From NCBI GenBank assembly GCA_964034945.1, contig OZ035962.1:26409530-26473529 (forward strand): DNA of 64,000 nt, written 5' to 3'. Below the pieces are notes generated by a model. The model made no database searches. It had not been told where the DNA came from and worked only from the letters and a program-made list of their open reading frames with translations. The stretch comes from Chrysopilus asiliformis. Taxonomy: Eukaryota > Arthropoda > Insecta > Diptera > Rhagionidae. This document shows, piece after piece, positions 42,801-53,600 of this stretch. The first letter of the stretch is position 1, and each line of letters begins with the position of its first letter. The position numbers were made by a program, and so were the translations under genes.

Positions 42801-43074
42801 CCCTCCGTCTACCGAAAAAAAACCTGCTAGAACTACCGTTGGGGTCAATTAGGCCCCAATCGGTAATAAGCCTTTTTCCTTTAGTTGTTATTGAAAATGT
42901 CTGAGTACGCTTAGAAAAAACTTCAATAATGTCAATAGATTCCAGCAAAATACAATGAAGAATTTTTAAAGAAACAATGTCAAGAAGTTACAAAGTCCAA
43001 AAACTATTACGACTAGAATTAGAGAAAAATTTTATCGCTGTGGGGTCAAATTGACCCCAATGGTAGACGGAGAG
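42801..43074. mobile_element. 274-bp TTAA-flanked miniature element
   Basis: TTAA at 42797-42800 and 43075-43078 flanks termini CCCTCCGTCTACC and its inverse GGTAGACGGAGAG (one mismatch). Two GGGGTCAATT-GGCCCC-type palindromes lie near the ends. TTAA duplication and CCCT termini fit piggyBac-type mobilisation. Confidence 0.8.
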
Positions 43075-43101
43075 TTAAACAGATTTTCAAAAACCTATTC
43101 C

Positions 43102-43192
43102 CAGTGTTGTGCCAAACACCATAAAAAATAGTTTTACTTACGTAAAAAACTGGCGAAAACGTAAAAACATTTTTAAAAAATGGGCATCGCAT
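43102..43192 (+). mobile_element. Single hAT terminus (fragment)
   Basis: Begins CAGTGTTGTGCCAAA and continues with GTAAAAAAC repeats to a TGGGCATCGCA block, matching the left 140 bases of the full element at 51528-52898. No partner terminus is nearby, so this is a truncated copy. Confidence 0.65.
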
Positions 43193-43347
43193 TCTAAATA
43201 TTAGTCGCAGCGCTGGTGTTTGTCATCTTGAAAAACAATTGTGAATCTAATAAAAATACAAACTCCTGGTTAAAATTTAAAATTTCTACACGTCGGGACA
43301 GCTTTGCTACACAAATCGAACGAACATGACTGTAAAACCTTTTTTAA

Positions 43348-43418
43348 CCCTTTCGAGACGGCTTTCACAATTTTTCATACTTTGCTGGGACATATATGTA
43401 CCAGCGGTCTCGAAAGGG
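43348..43418. mobile_element. 71-bp TTAA-flanked micro-element
   Basis: TTAA at 43344-43347 and 43419-43422 flanks CCCTTTCGAGAC and its exact inverse GTCTCGAAAGGG. Only about 45 bases separate the terminal repeats. Same structural class as 42801-43074, 270 bases away. Confidence 0.75.
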
Positions 43419-43582
43419 TTAAATCATTGTAAAAAAAACATTATTGTAGTTTTTCTTATTATTTAATTTATTGTTTTAATTATTGTATTACTTACAAAAA
43501 CTGAGATAAATTGTATAAAAAAATATTCTAATGCAAAAATCTATTGAATGGCAGCCAACAAATGAGTAAGTAAAGTATTTTT

Positions 43583-43588
43583 TTTATT
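43583..43588 (-). promoter_or_regulatory. Candidate poly(A) signal of the minus-strand gene
   Basis: AATAAA on the minus strand about 280 bases after the stop codon at 43870. Another lies at 43468-43473. Confidence 0.3.
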
Positions 43589-43869
43589 TACGAAAGTTAT
43601 TAAGACATTGGCAGTTCTCACATCACATAAACATATTTTTGAACAAAATAAAACTTATTTATATATGTTAAAAATTACTAAAATATGTAAACAACACTTT
43701 AAGTATTATTTTTTTTTCTTTTTTTTTCCTTTGAACAATTCAATTTATGACACTATAAAGTAATGTTTTTCTTTTAATCTATATCGAGTGTGTTTTGAAC
43801 AAGTTATTAAAATTAAGTGAAAGAAATAATAGTGGTTTGTTTCTAATTCATTAGGTTTCTATATCTCTG

Positions 43870-44692
43870 CTAACATTTACCATTCGCCGGTGCTTTCGGC
43901 CGACATATTTTACTACGGCCATTAGCACCGTAAACAATGTTACACGAGAACGTAAAATATCCACATGTTGATGATTTTGTGTAGTATGTCGATTGGAAGT
44001 TCTTGCCCTCTGGTGGTGATTTCGAATTATCAAGACTGCCCGTCACTGATTTTGTAACGGTAACATAGCTGTCCGGTTGTTTCATGCGATCGTCGTCTGT
44101 GTCACTTGAGTTGGAGTCGTGTCTTGAGGGCATAAATCTTGTGTGGAACTTCTTTTCGGTGTTGACAGTACCTCGGAAACCATCTGGAACTCGTTCGGTT
44201 GTCGATCTACTTGAATATCGAACGGTGTTGCCATTTTGCGTTTGAGTTACATCGTAGTTATCCGTAGCACCACTAACGGCTGTGGTTTGTTTTTGTGTGG
44301 GGGTGTTCTGCGAATACGTTCTGCCATCATTGCTTGACGCTACTGCGCCAGGTATGGATTGCCAAGTTGGATTCGACGGATCAGTGCTCTTGTTGTCACC
44401 ATCCGCAGGGTTGCCCGATGACTTCAATCCGCTTCCTGGCTTTTCCTGATAGTAGTCATCGTCCTCATAGTCAATTTCGTCATCATCGTCATATTCCTCT
44501 TCCTCGACTTTATCGGTGGTTCCATGCGCTTGGTGGGATTCGTTCTTTTGGGAATTTCTTAAGCGAGGGTCAACGCTGGCGTAATGCGAGGAACTACTGT
44601 ACGGCGTGCTCGGCGGGTACGGGTGTCTATGGCCGTATGCGTCGTGGCCTCCTCCACCAACTGCTACTGCTCGGTCCGTTACCACATAACTT
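43870..44692 (-). CDS. Matrix-protein exon 12: C-terminal region
   Basis: Acceptor TGTTTTTTCAG; 273 codons then TAG at 43872-43870. Order: Gly/His/Tyr-rich start, an acidic block ([19 protein letters not shown]), Ser/Thr-rich stretches, a second acidic SSDTDDD, and a compact tail with four Cys ([19 protein letters not shown] to the final Cys). The tail looks like a folded module, unlike the rest. Confidence 0.88.
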
Positions 44693-47600
44693 CTGAAAAA
44701 ACACGTCAAATTAGTAATAAAATATTTATTGGGAGTTTATAGGTTTTTTTTTTACTTATTTAACAGTACCGTATGCACGTACTAGATTTACAAAAATTAA
44801 ATTTCGTTGATGCAAACAACGCTTCTGGAAACACAATTTAAGTTCCAGGGGTATTAGCGGGTAACTATTTAATGCCGGACCTACACTCTCACCGAGTGCA
44901 GGCGAATCACTGTTACGGTACGGTTGCCAGGTTGGATGCTTTTTGTAAATTGAAATACGTTTTTACATTTACCGAGATTAACATTCAAGTTAACGATATT
45001 TACATATTTTAAGCCGAATAAATAAAAACACATAATCCAATTTGTAAAAAAGTGGTCAACTCAGCAAACTGGTAAAGGATTTCGTTTTAAACGCCTGAAA
45101 TTAGGCATAAATTGTGATTTTTTAAGGCCTGTCATTAAAATGACACTTGCAGGCATATTTTTTCCGAATATAAAAGTCGCAATTTATGTGCGAGATTTAA
45201 AGTCAAAAAACCAAATAAAAGAAGATTTCTCCGACTTACTCAGTAGTAGGAATATTACTAAAAATTGAAAGATTATTGAACCTTATATCATATCAGTCAC
45301 ATGTATTTGGCTTTAATGTTGGCGCGAAAATTTATTATCAGTCTGACCCGTACAATGAACTTTTAATTGATTGTTTTTGCAATTCTATTGAAGGTTCAAA
45401 CTACTTCCGGATAATCACCCGAAGTTCGAAAAAATGTGGGACAGTTTTTGTCTGTTTACATTTGATAAGAAAACGAAATATTTGAATAATTTTTCCTTGT
45501 AAATTTATGTCACAAATCTGTGTCAAGGTCATAAAAGAGTCTTAATTATTTTTCACATTTTTTCTCTTTTTTTCTATATTTTTTTTCATACATGTTTTCA
45601 TTAAAAGACAGTCTTATGTTTAAATTCTTACCCACTGGAATCCCCAAACTGACTAATTGTTTGGAAAAGTCCTTTATTTTGTTCTCGATAAGTTGCCACT
45701 TGTTCCTTGGTACCAGATGCAGATTGTGATGCTCCATGATACGAAATTCCATATCTTAAAGTAATATTTATATACAAATTAAAATTCAAAGAAATTTGAT
45801 ACTAATACTAAATATTTGAAATTTACTTAAATTTCCCATTGATCTGCGATTGACTTTGACCTGATTGAGATCCAGCTTGAGCTGAAGCCTGACCTCCACC
45901 ATTGAAAATTGGGTTTGAGTTATCAACATGGTCTGATTGTGGCCTAAATCCGATTTGGGCTTGTGAAGAGGTCTGTCCGGGACCACTAGATTGCGCGTCA
46001 GCTAGTCCACCTTTTTCATTCGCCTGGACCTAATATAAATTGAAAACCATATAGTAAGTTGAAATTGAAAACCATATAGTAAGTTGATTTTGCAAATTTA
46101 AGTTTACCTCACTCTGACTTTGATGCGCGTAGCCACTGCTTTGCGAGTTCGCTGTCGTTCCACCAGTTTGAGAATTTACTTGTACTTGCGATTGCGATTG
46201 CCCAACCCCACCTTGTCCTTGGGCAGAACTTTGAGCTCCATCGGCACTACCGCTCACCTAATATTAATGCAGATAGTCTTGTATTAAATTTTTTTTGCCC
46301 AGATAAACGTCTTACCTGAGAATTAGCAGAACGCTCCAAATCAGATGTCATTGCGCTAGCACTAAACGTACCCGCCCCACTATAAGTACCGGAAACCTGC
46401 GTCTGAGCTGTTCCGCCATTCTTCTTTCCCTGAGCGCTAGCTATTGCGTTGCCATCCTTCACCGATGATTCAGCCTGTGAAAACGAGTCATCGCCACCGC
46501 CCACAATGCCAGTACTTGAGGAACCTAGTGCATGATTGCTTAGAAGAGTTTAAAAATGAAAAAAATCGCTTTAAAACCTTGCCAAATTAATTTTCCGTCA
46601 GGACCTGTCACCCATTGACCTCCGCCTGCGCCACCAATTCCAGTCTGTCCATCGCTCACGACACCTCCTCCTCCTGCTGGTCGCCAAACAACCGAACCAT
46701 CAGGTAATGTGACGTACTGACCACCGCCTTGAACCCCGCCTCCTACTTGACCACCTATTCCAATTTGTCCTGAAGGACCACCACCAGAGGGTTGCCATAC
46801 TGTGCTACCATCCGGCAATGTTACATATTGACCGCCTCCTGCTCCCACTTGTCCGCCTGGGCCCACTTGTCCGCCTCCAATTCCTACTTGACCACCAGGC
46901 CCCACTTGTCCGCCGGGTCCACTTGGTTGCCAAACAACTTTTCCATCGGGCAATGTTACATATTGGCCGCCTCCAGTTCCCACTTGACCGCCCGGACCGA
47001 CTTGTCCGCCTGGGCCCACTTGTCCGCCTCCAATTCCCACTTGACCACCTGGCACCACTTGTCCGCCGGGTCCACTTGGTTGCCAAACAACTTTTCCATC
47101 GGGTAATGTTACATATTGGCCGCCTCCAGTTCCCACTTGATCGCCAGGTCTTACTTGTCCGCCCGGTCCCACTTGTCCGCCTCCAATCACTACTTGACCA
47201 CCTGGCATCACTTGTCCGCCGGGTCCGCTTGGTTGCCAAACAACTTTTCCATCGGGCAATGTTACATATTGACCGCCTCCTGTTCCCACTTGATCGCCAG
47301 GTCGTACTTGTCCGCCTCCAATTCCTACTTGACCACCCGGCCCCACTTGTCCCCCTCCAATTCCTACTTGTCCACCGGGCCCGCTTGGTTGCCAAACAAC
47401 TTTTCCATCGGGCAATGTTACATATTGACCGCCTCCTGTTCCCACTTGATCGCCAGGTCGTACTTGTCCGCCTCCAATTCCTACTTGACCACCTGGCACC
47501 ACTTGTCCGCCGGGTCCACTTGGTTGCCAAACAACTTTTCCATCGGGCAATGTTACATATTGACCGCCTCCTGTTCCCACTTGATCGCCAGGTCGTACTT

Positions 47601-50600
47601 GTCCGCCTCCAATTCCTACTTGACCACCCGGCCCCACTTGTCCGCCTCCAATTCCTACTTGACCACCCGGCCCCATTTGTCCCCCTCCAATTCCTACTTG
47701 TCCACCGGGCCCGCTTGGTTGCCAAACAACTTTTCCATCGGGCAATGTTACATATTGACCGCCTCCTGTTCCCACTTGATCGCCAGGTCGTACTTGTCCG
47801 CCTCCAATTCCTACTTGACCACCTGGCACCACTTGTCCGCCGGGTCCACTTGGTTGCCAAACAACTTTTCCATCGGGCAATGTTACATATTGACCGCCTC
47901 CAGTTCCCACTTGATCGCCAGGTCTTACTTGTCCGCCTGGTCCCACTTGTCCGCCTCCAATTCCTACTTGACCACCTGGCATCACTTGTCCGCCGGGTCC
48001 GCTTGGTTGCCAAACAACTTTTCCATCGGGCAATGTTACATATTGACCGCCTCCTGTTCCCACTTGATCGCCAGGTCGTACTTGTCCGCCTCCAATTCCT
48101 ACTTGACCACCCGGCCCCACTTGTCCGCCTCCAATTCCTACTTGACCACCCGGCCCCATTTGTCCTCCTCCAATTCCTACTTGTCCGCCGGGCCCGCTTG
48201 GTTGCCAAACAACTTTTCCATCGGGCAATGTTACATATTGACCAGGCCCTTGGCCTTCAACTCCGGAACCAGCCACTAATTGTCCTCCTGTGGTAGTAAC
48301 CCCAGGAAGTATACCTTGCTGCATTAATTGATCTAAATTGCTTATTAAAAAATGATTTTTCCGTACGCATATCGCAATTACCTAATAAATTGCTGGCTGA
48401 CGAAGACGGCAATTGATGAACTGTTTGAGTAGGTCCACCTGTTCCCAATAAAACAGTCAAACCTCTGGAAGGCGTAACAACTGTTTGCTGTTTCGTACCA
48501 CCACTTGAAATTCCAGGTATTATCTGCGGGGAGCCACCCGCCCCAGTAATAACAGTTTGCCGCGGGCCACCCGTTCCAATAAGCACAGTTAGACATCCTT
48601 CACTTATAATTTGATCTAGGAGGAATAATAAGGTGAACTATTGTGTAGATTTATTGTTTTCAATCATTTTATATAATATATTCTTTAATCCTAACTTCTA
48701 GATTAAATTAAACTAATTGCCTGGCAATCGTAATTTTTATGATGTTTTTTTATAACTAGCAATCGTTATATCATAATAAAAATGGTTTAATTACAATAGA
48801 AGTTTAGTTTTTTCGATAATGATATTGGTTAATATCTTGCACAGAAAGAAAAAAATAGTTTCATAAATGTACCTGTAGAAATAGTCCCAGGACTGCAGCC
48901 AGGAGAACTGGGTTGAAATGGTTGCGGTCCAACCCCGGGCCCATCAGGTTGACCAGGTCCACTTGGCCAACCGGGTTGCGACGGAATTCCGGGTCCACTT
49001 GGCCAGCCGGGTTGTGACGGAATTCCGGGTCCACTTGGCCAACCGGGTTGCGACGGAATTCCGGGTCCACTTGGCCCGCCGGGTTGCGACGGAATTCCGG
49101 GTCCACTAGGTCCACTTGGCCAACCGGGTTGCGACGGAATTCCGGGTCCACTTGGCCAGCCGGGTTGCGACGGAATTCCGGGTCCACTTGGCCCGCCGGG
49201 TTGCGACGGAATTCCGGGTCCACTAGGTCCACTTGGCCAACCGGGTTGCGACGGAATTCCGGGTCCACTTGGCCAGCCGGGTTGCGACGGAATTCCTGGT
49301 CCACTAGGTCCACTTGGCCAACCGGGTTTCGACGGAATTCCGGGTCCACTTGGCCAGCCGGGTTGCGACGGAAATCCAGGTCCACTAGGCCAACCGGGTT
49401 GCGACGGAATTCCGGGTCCACTTGGCCAGCCGGGTTGCGACGGAATTCCTGGTCCACTAGGTCCACTAGGTCCACTTGGCCAACCGGGTTGCGACGGAAT
49501 TCCGGGTCCACTAGGCCAACCGGGTTGCGATGGAATTCCGGGTCCACTTGGCCCGCCGGGTTGTGACGGAAATCCAGGTCCACTAGGCCAACCGGGTTGT
49601 GACGGAATTCCTGGTCCACTTGGCCCGCCGGGTTGCGACGAAATTCCTGGTCCACTAGGCCAACCGGGTCGCGACGGAACTCCGGGTCCACTAGGCCAAC
49701 CGGGTTGCGACGGAATTCCGGGTCCACTTGGCCCGCCAGGTTGTGACGGAAATCCAGGTCCACTAGGCCAACCGGGTTGTGATGGAATTCCTGGTCCACT
49801 TGGCCCGCCGGGTTGCGACGGAATTCCTGGTCCACTAGGCCAACCGGGTTGGGACGGAATTCCGGGTCCACTTGGCCAGCCGGGTTGCGACGGAATTCCT
49901 GGTCCACTAGGTCCACTTGGCCAACCGGGTTGCGATGGAACTCCGGGTCCACCAGGCCAACCGGGTTGGGACGGAATTCCGGGTCCACTTGGCCAGCCGG
50001 GTTGCGACGGAATTCCTGGTCCACTAGGTCCACTTGGCCAACCGGGTTGCGACGGAATTCCGGGTCCACCAGGCCAACCGGGTTGCGACGGAATTCCGGG
50101 TCCACTTGGCCCGCCGGGTTGTAACGGAAATCCAGGTCCACTAGGCCAACCGGGTTGTGACGGAATTCCGGGACCACTTGGCCCGCCGGGTTGTGACGGA
50201 AATCCAGGTCCACTTGGCCAGCCGGGTTTCGACGGAATTCCGGGTCCACTTGGCCAGCCGGGTCTCGACGGTGTTCCGGGTCCACTAGGCCAACCGGGTT
50301 GCGACGGAATTCCGGGTCCACTAGGCCAACCGGGTTGCGATGGAATTCCGGGTCCACTTGGCCAACCAGGTTGCGACGGGATTCCGGTCAATGGATCTGG
50401 CCCTCCGACATCTAAGGTATAAAACTTTTTAGAAGTGGCAGTAAGTTAAATGTGGGATTTATTTACCATATAAAGAATGAACACATTCACTACAATCGCC
50501 AGAGGAAAATTGACTTTGCGCTTGACCCATTCCATGACTTCCAGCTAAAATTTGAGGGTGTTGCATAAACATTTCGTTACTTTAATTTTGTTGGAATGTA

Positions 50601-53600
50601 CTATATATACCAACCGACGTAAGCCCGTGATCCTTGTTCAGTGGCTTCAGCCTCTGCTTTACCATCCGTTTCAGGTTTCCCAAAGTTCAAATATTGTGAC
50701 TGTGTCTGACCTCTGCTACTGTAATTTTTAAATTACGAAAAATTAAAAGAGACATCTTTGATACAATTTTTTTTATTTACGTACGGCCCTTTAATACTGC
50801 GCTTGTATCTGATAATTTGTTTAGATCGACTTGTCTTCCGATTAAATTCGGTGGCTTCATTTCTGTTGCCAACAGGAATCTGAAAATTTGATTTTATAAA
50901 ATTCTTAAACTAGACAATATTTTCAAATTAAAATAAATAGTTTTATATTTAGAATTTTTAGGGAAACATACCGGCTTTCATTTTTTAAGACTGTAGTTTT
51001 TTTGTATCTATTTAATTAAAATCTATATTAGATACATAAGAAAGACACATTTTTCGTAAGAAAAATATAAAGTGTTTTCATAAGAGTGTGAGCTAGCATA
51101 ACAGTTTTTTTTATTACAAATAAAGGAAAGAAAGAAACAATTTTCTTGAAAACTAGTTATACCGTCGGGGTTTTAGTAGCGCTTTTTACATCAAAAAAAT
51201 ATTTTACTGTATTTTTATTATTTTTTTTATTTTGAATTTTAGCATTAAAAGTCCCATTAGATTTTTTAAGTAAAGTAAAATATTTTAACCTACCAAAACT
51301 CAACATTTAAAACATAAATTAGAAGTAAAATAGAGGCTTTTAATTTTTAATAAGAATTCGAAAACAATCTCAAACTTATACAATCCATTTTTAATTTTAC
51401 CGTTTTCAATTTTAATCTGAAAGTAGGAAAATCGATCGTAATTGCGACTACAACGTTGTGGAATATTCAGAAATATTTAAGAAATAATGTAGGTACTCTA
51501 AGATTTTCAAATTTCAGGTAGTATAGCCAGTGTTGGGCAAAACGGCGTAAAAAACAGTTTTTTACATTTTTCACGTAAAAAACGTAAAAAACTGGTAAAA
51601 AACGTAAAAAACCGTAAAAAACGTAAAAAATAGTAAAAAACCTAAAAAATGGGACATCGCAGTTCCTACAAAGTATGACAGTCTGTTTTAAAGTTTTTCT
51701 CAGCATTTTATTAGAGATCCTATAATATAGAGAGTGGACATCAGCACTTAATAGACTGTACTACTAAGTAGGACAGTCTATTAACTCAAATTAGAACAGT
51801 TGTTTGAATGGAATTTTTCCAGTTTTTAGAATTTCTTTTCCCTTTTTCCAGTTTTGTTTCAATTTACGACTTCGGAATGAGTGTCCTTGTGTTTAAAAAC
51901 GATTTTTTGATGCAAACTTTAAAATTACGCTTATTGCTGCAAGAACTAGTTCAAATATGTTTCTTTAACCCTTTCATGCATACATATTTCTATGGAATTA
52001 ATTTTCACGGTTTTTGGTATCCGAGGGTTTTTGGGGTCGCTGATTACGAATCTGAAGTCAAAACTTCAAAAATCAAAATGGCCGATCCAATATGGCGGTC
52101 AAAAAAGATAAAATTCATTAGATTACGCTTAAAACTAGTACGTATATTTATCTTTTTCGACCGCCATATTGGATCCGCCATTTTGAATTTTGAAGTTTTG
52201 ACTTCAGATTCGTAATCAGCGACCCCAAAAACCTTTGTAAAGCTAATTACCGATTTTTTAACTGTAATAAATTTGCCACAGTTACATTTAATCTGCAAAA
52301 TAGCTACTTTTTTGCTCTTTATTTATTTATAAAATGCAGTAATTATAAAAAAAAAACGCATATTACTTTTTTTTCATAACAATTGATGTCCTAGGATACT
52401 TACGAAATGAATTTAGTCAATATAAGTGCATGAAATATATGTTATAATATTAAAAAACTGAATTAGAAAAGGTGTTGTTGTACAACAACACTGCAACAAA
52501 GGGTTAAAATAGCCCATATGTCGCAAATCTCTCCACATTATTCACATTAATTAACGTTAAAATGAGTAGGCGGACGTAATGTAATGATAGGATATAAACA
52601 GTTTTTGAACTCCGAGTTTAAAATCTTTTTCACTTTCAAGAGGAAATGCTTTTGAATTCTTTTCTGTGTTTGCTGAAGACTATTAAGCTTTTTATTGTTC
52701 TAAGGTGATTTATTTACAAATAATTACTATATTTAGTGAATGGCTACTTATTAAAATTTTTATCATCAATGTTTTAGGTTTTTTACAGATTTTTACGTTT
52801 TTTACGTTTTGACGTTAAAATTGAGGTTTTTTACGCGTAATTTTTTACGCGTAAAAAACTAGGTAAATTACTTTACGTAAAAAACCGGCACAACACTGAG
52901 TATAGCTAAGCCGCCTACTGCGCGCTCCGAACACTACATAAAACTTTAAACACGTTAAAGTCGCATTTTTGAAACTAGCCGAAAACGTTCACTTAAATTT
53001 ACCATATCTGAAGAAGTGCATATCGTTTTTACAGTGCGCTGCACACAGGGTTGCAGTCCGGTCTTTTTCCCCGGACAACATTCCCATTTTAGCGCCACCC
53101 GAAAACGTCCGGGAAGGGTTTTTGAATGTGTCCAGTGCTTTTAATTGTGTCCGGGGAATTTCAAGCCAATTAAGAGGTTTCATAAAATCAAAAATTTTCT
53201 CCATGAAAAAGTGTTACCTTTTTTGAAAAATTATACGACCAAGACTAAACTGACTTTTATGTGAAAATGTGAGAGGCTCCTTTGGGATGGAGATGGAAGG
53301 TTGGGATCTTCAGAAAAAATGTTCGGCATGAAAAAGTAATAGGACTTGGTCAAATATTTCACTATCATAAAATCATTTGTTTTTAACAGTTTTTAAGTTT
53401 CTTCTCCTATAAAAATCTACGAACTTTCACTTACAATTTTTGTAAAAACCCACACAGTAAGTAGTATAAGTAGATATATCCTTCAAGATGGCACATGTTT
53501 TGTCTCGTTTTTGTAATTAAAGAGTTTAAATATGCAAAACTTTTCCCAAAGTTAAGAATTTCAATTGACACTCATTAAAATTTGTGTGAATCAAAATATT

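Larger units (their letters stand above)
51528..52898. mobile_element. 1371-bp non-autonomous hAT-type element with 8-bp target duplication
   Basis: Termini CAGTGTTG and CAACACTG are inverse and are bounded exactly by the 8-base direct repeat AGTATAGC (51520-51527 and 52899-52906). Both ends carry many GTAAAAAACG repeats, in opposite orientation, as expected for subterminal transposase sites. No transposase frame is present. The element sits in intron 1 of the matrix-protein gene and itself contains a TTAA-flanked element (51969-52503) with a hairpin inside it. Confidence 0.85.

Noticed and set aside
46805..48296. Very long open frames on the plus strand (up to 492 codons) and in a second minus frame across matrix exon 7
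   Set aside because: They arise because the repeated unit lacks stop codons in other frames. Only the minus frame with YVTLPDG has matching splice phases on both sides.
48861..50357. Second minus-strand frame of 498 codons and plus-strand frames across matrix exon 5
   Set aside because: Shadow frames of the 36-base repeat. The [12 protein letters not shown] frame alone joins both neighbouring exons in phase.
51808..52298. Paired open frames reading [12 protein letters not shown] on both strands
   Set aside because: Same hairpin arms read in both directions; a known kind of dispersed non-coding repeat.
53042..53165. CCGGACA / TGTCCGGG-rich block as a gene or hAT terminus
   Set aside because: Repeated TCCGG words are present but no consistent inverted ends, target duplication or coherent frame could be defined.
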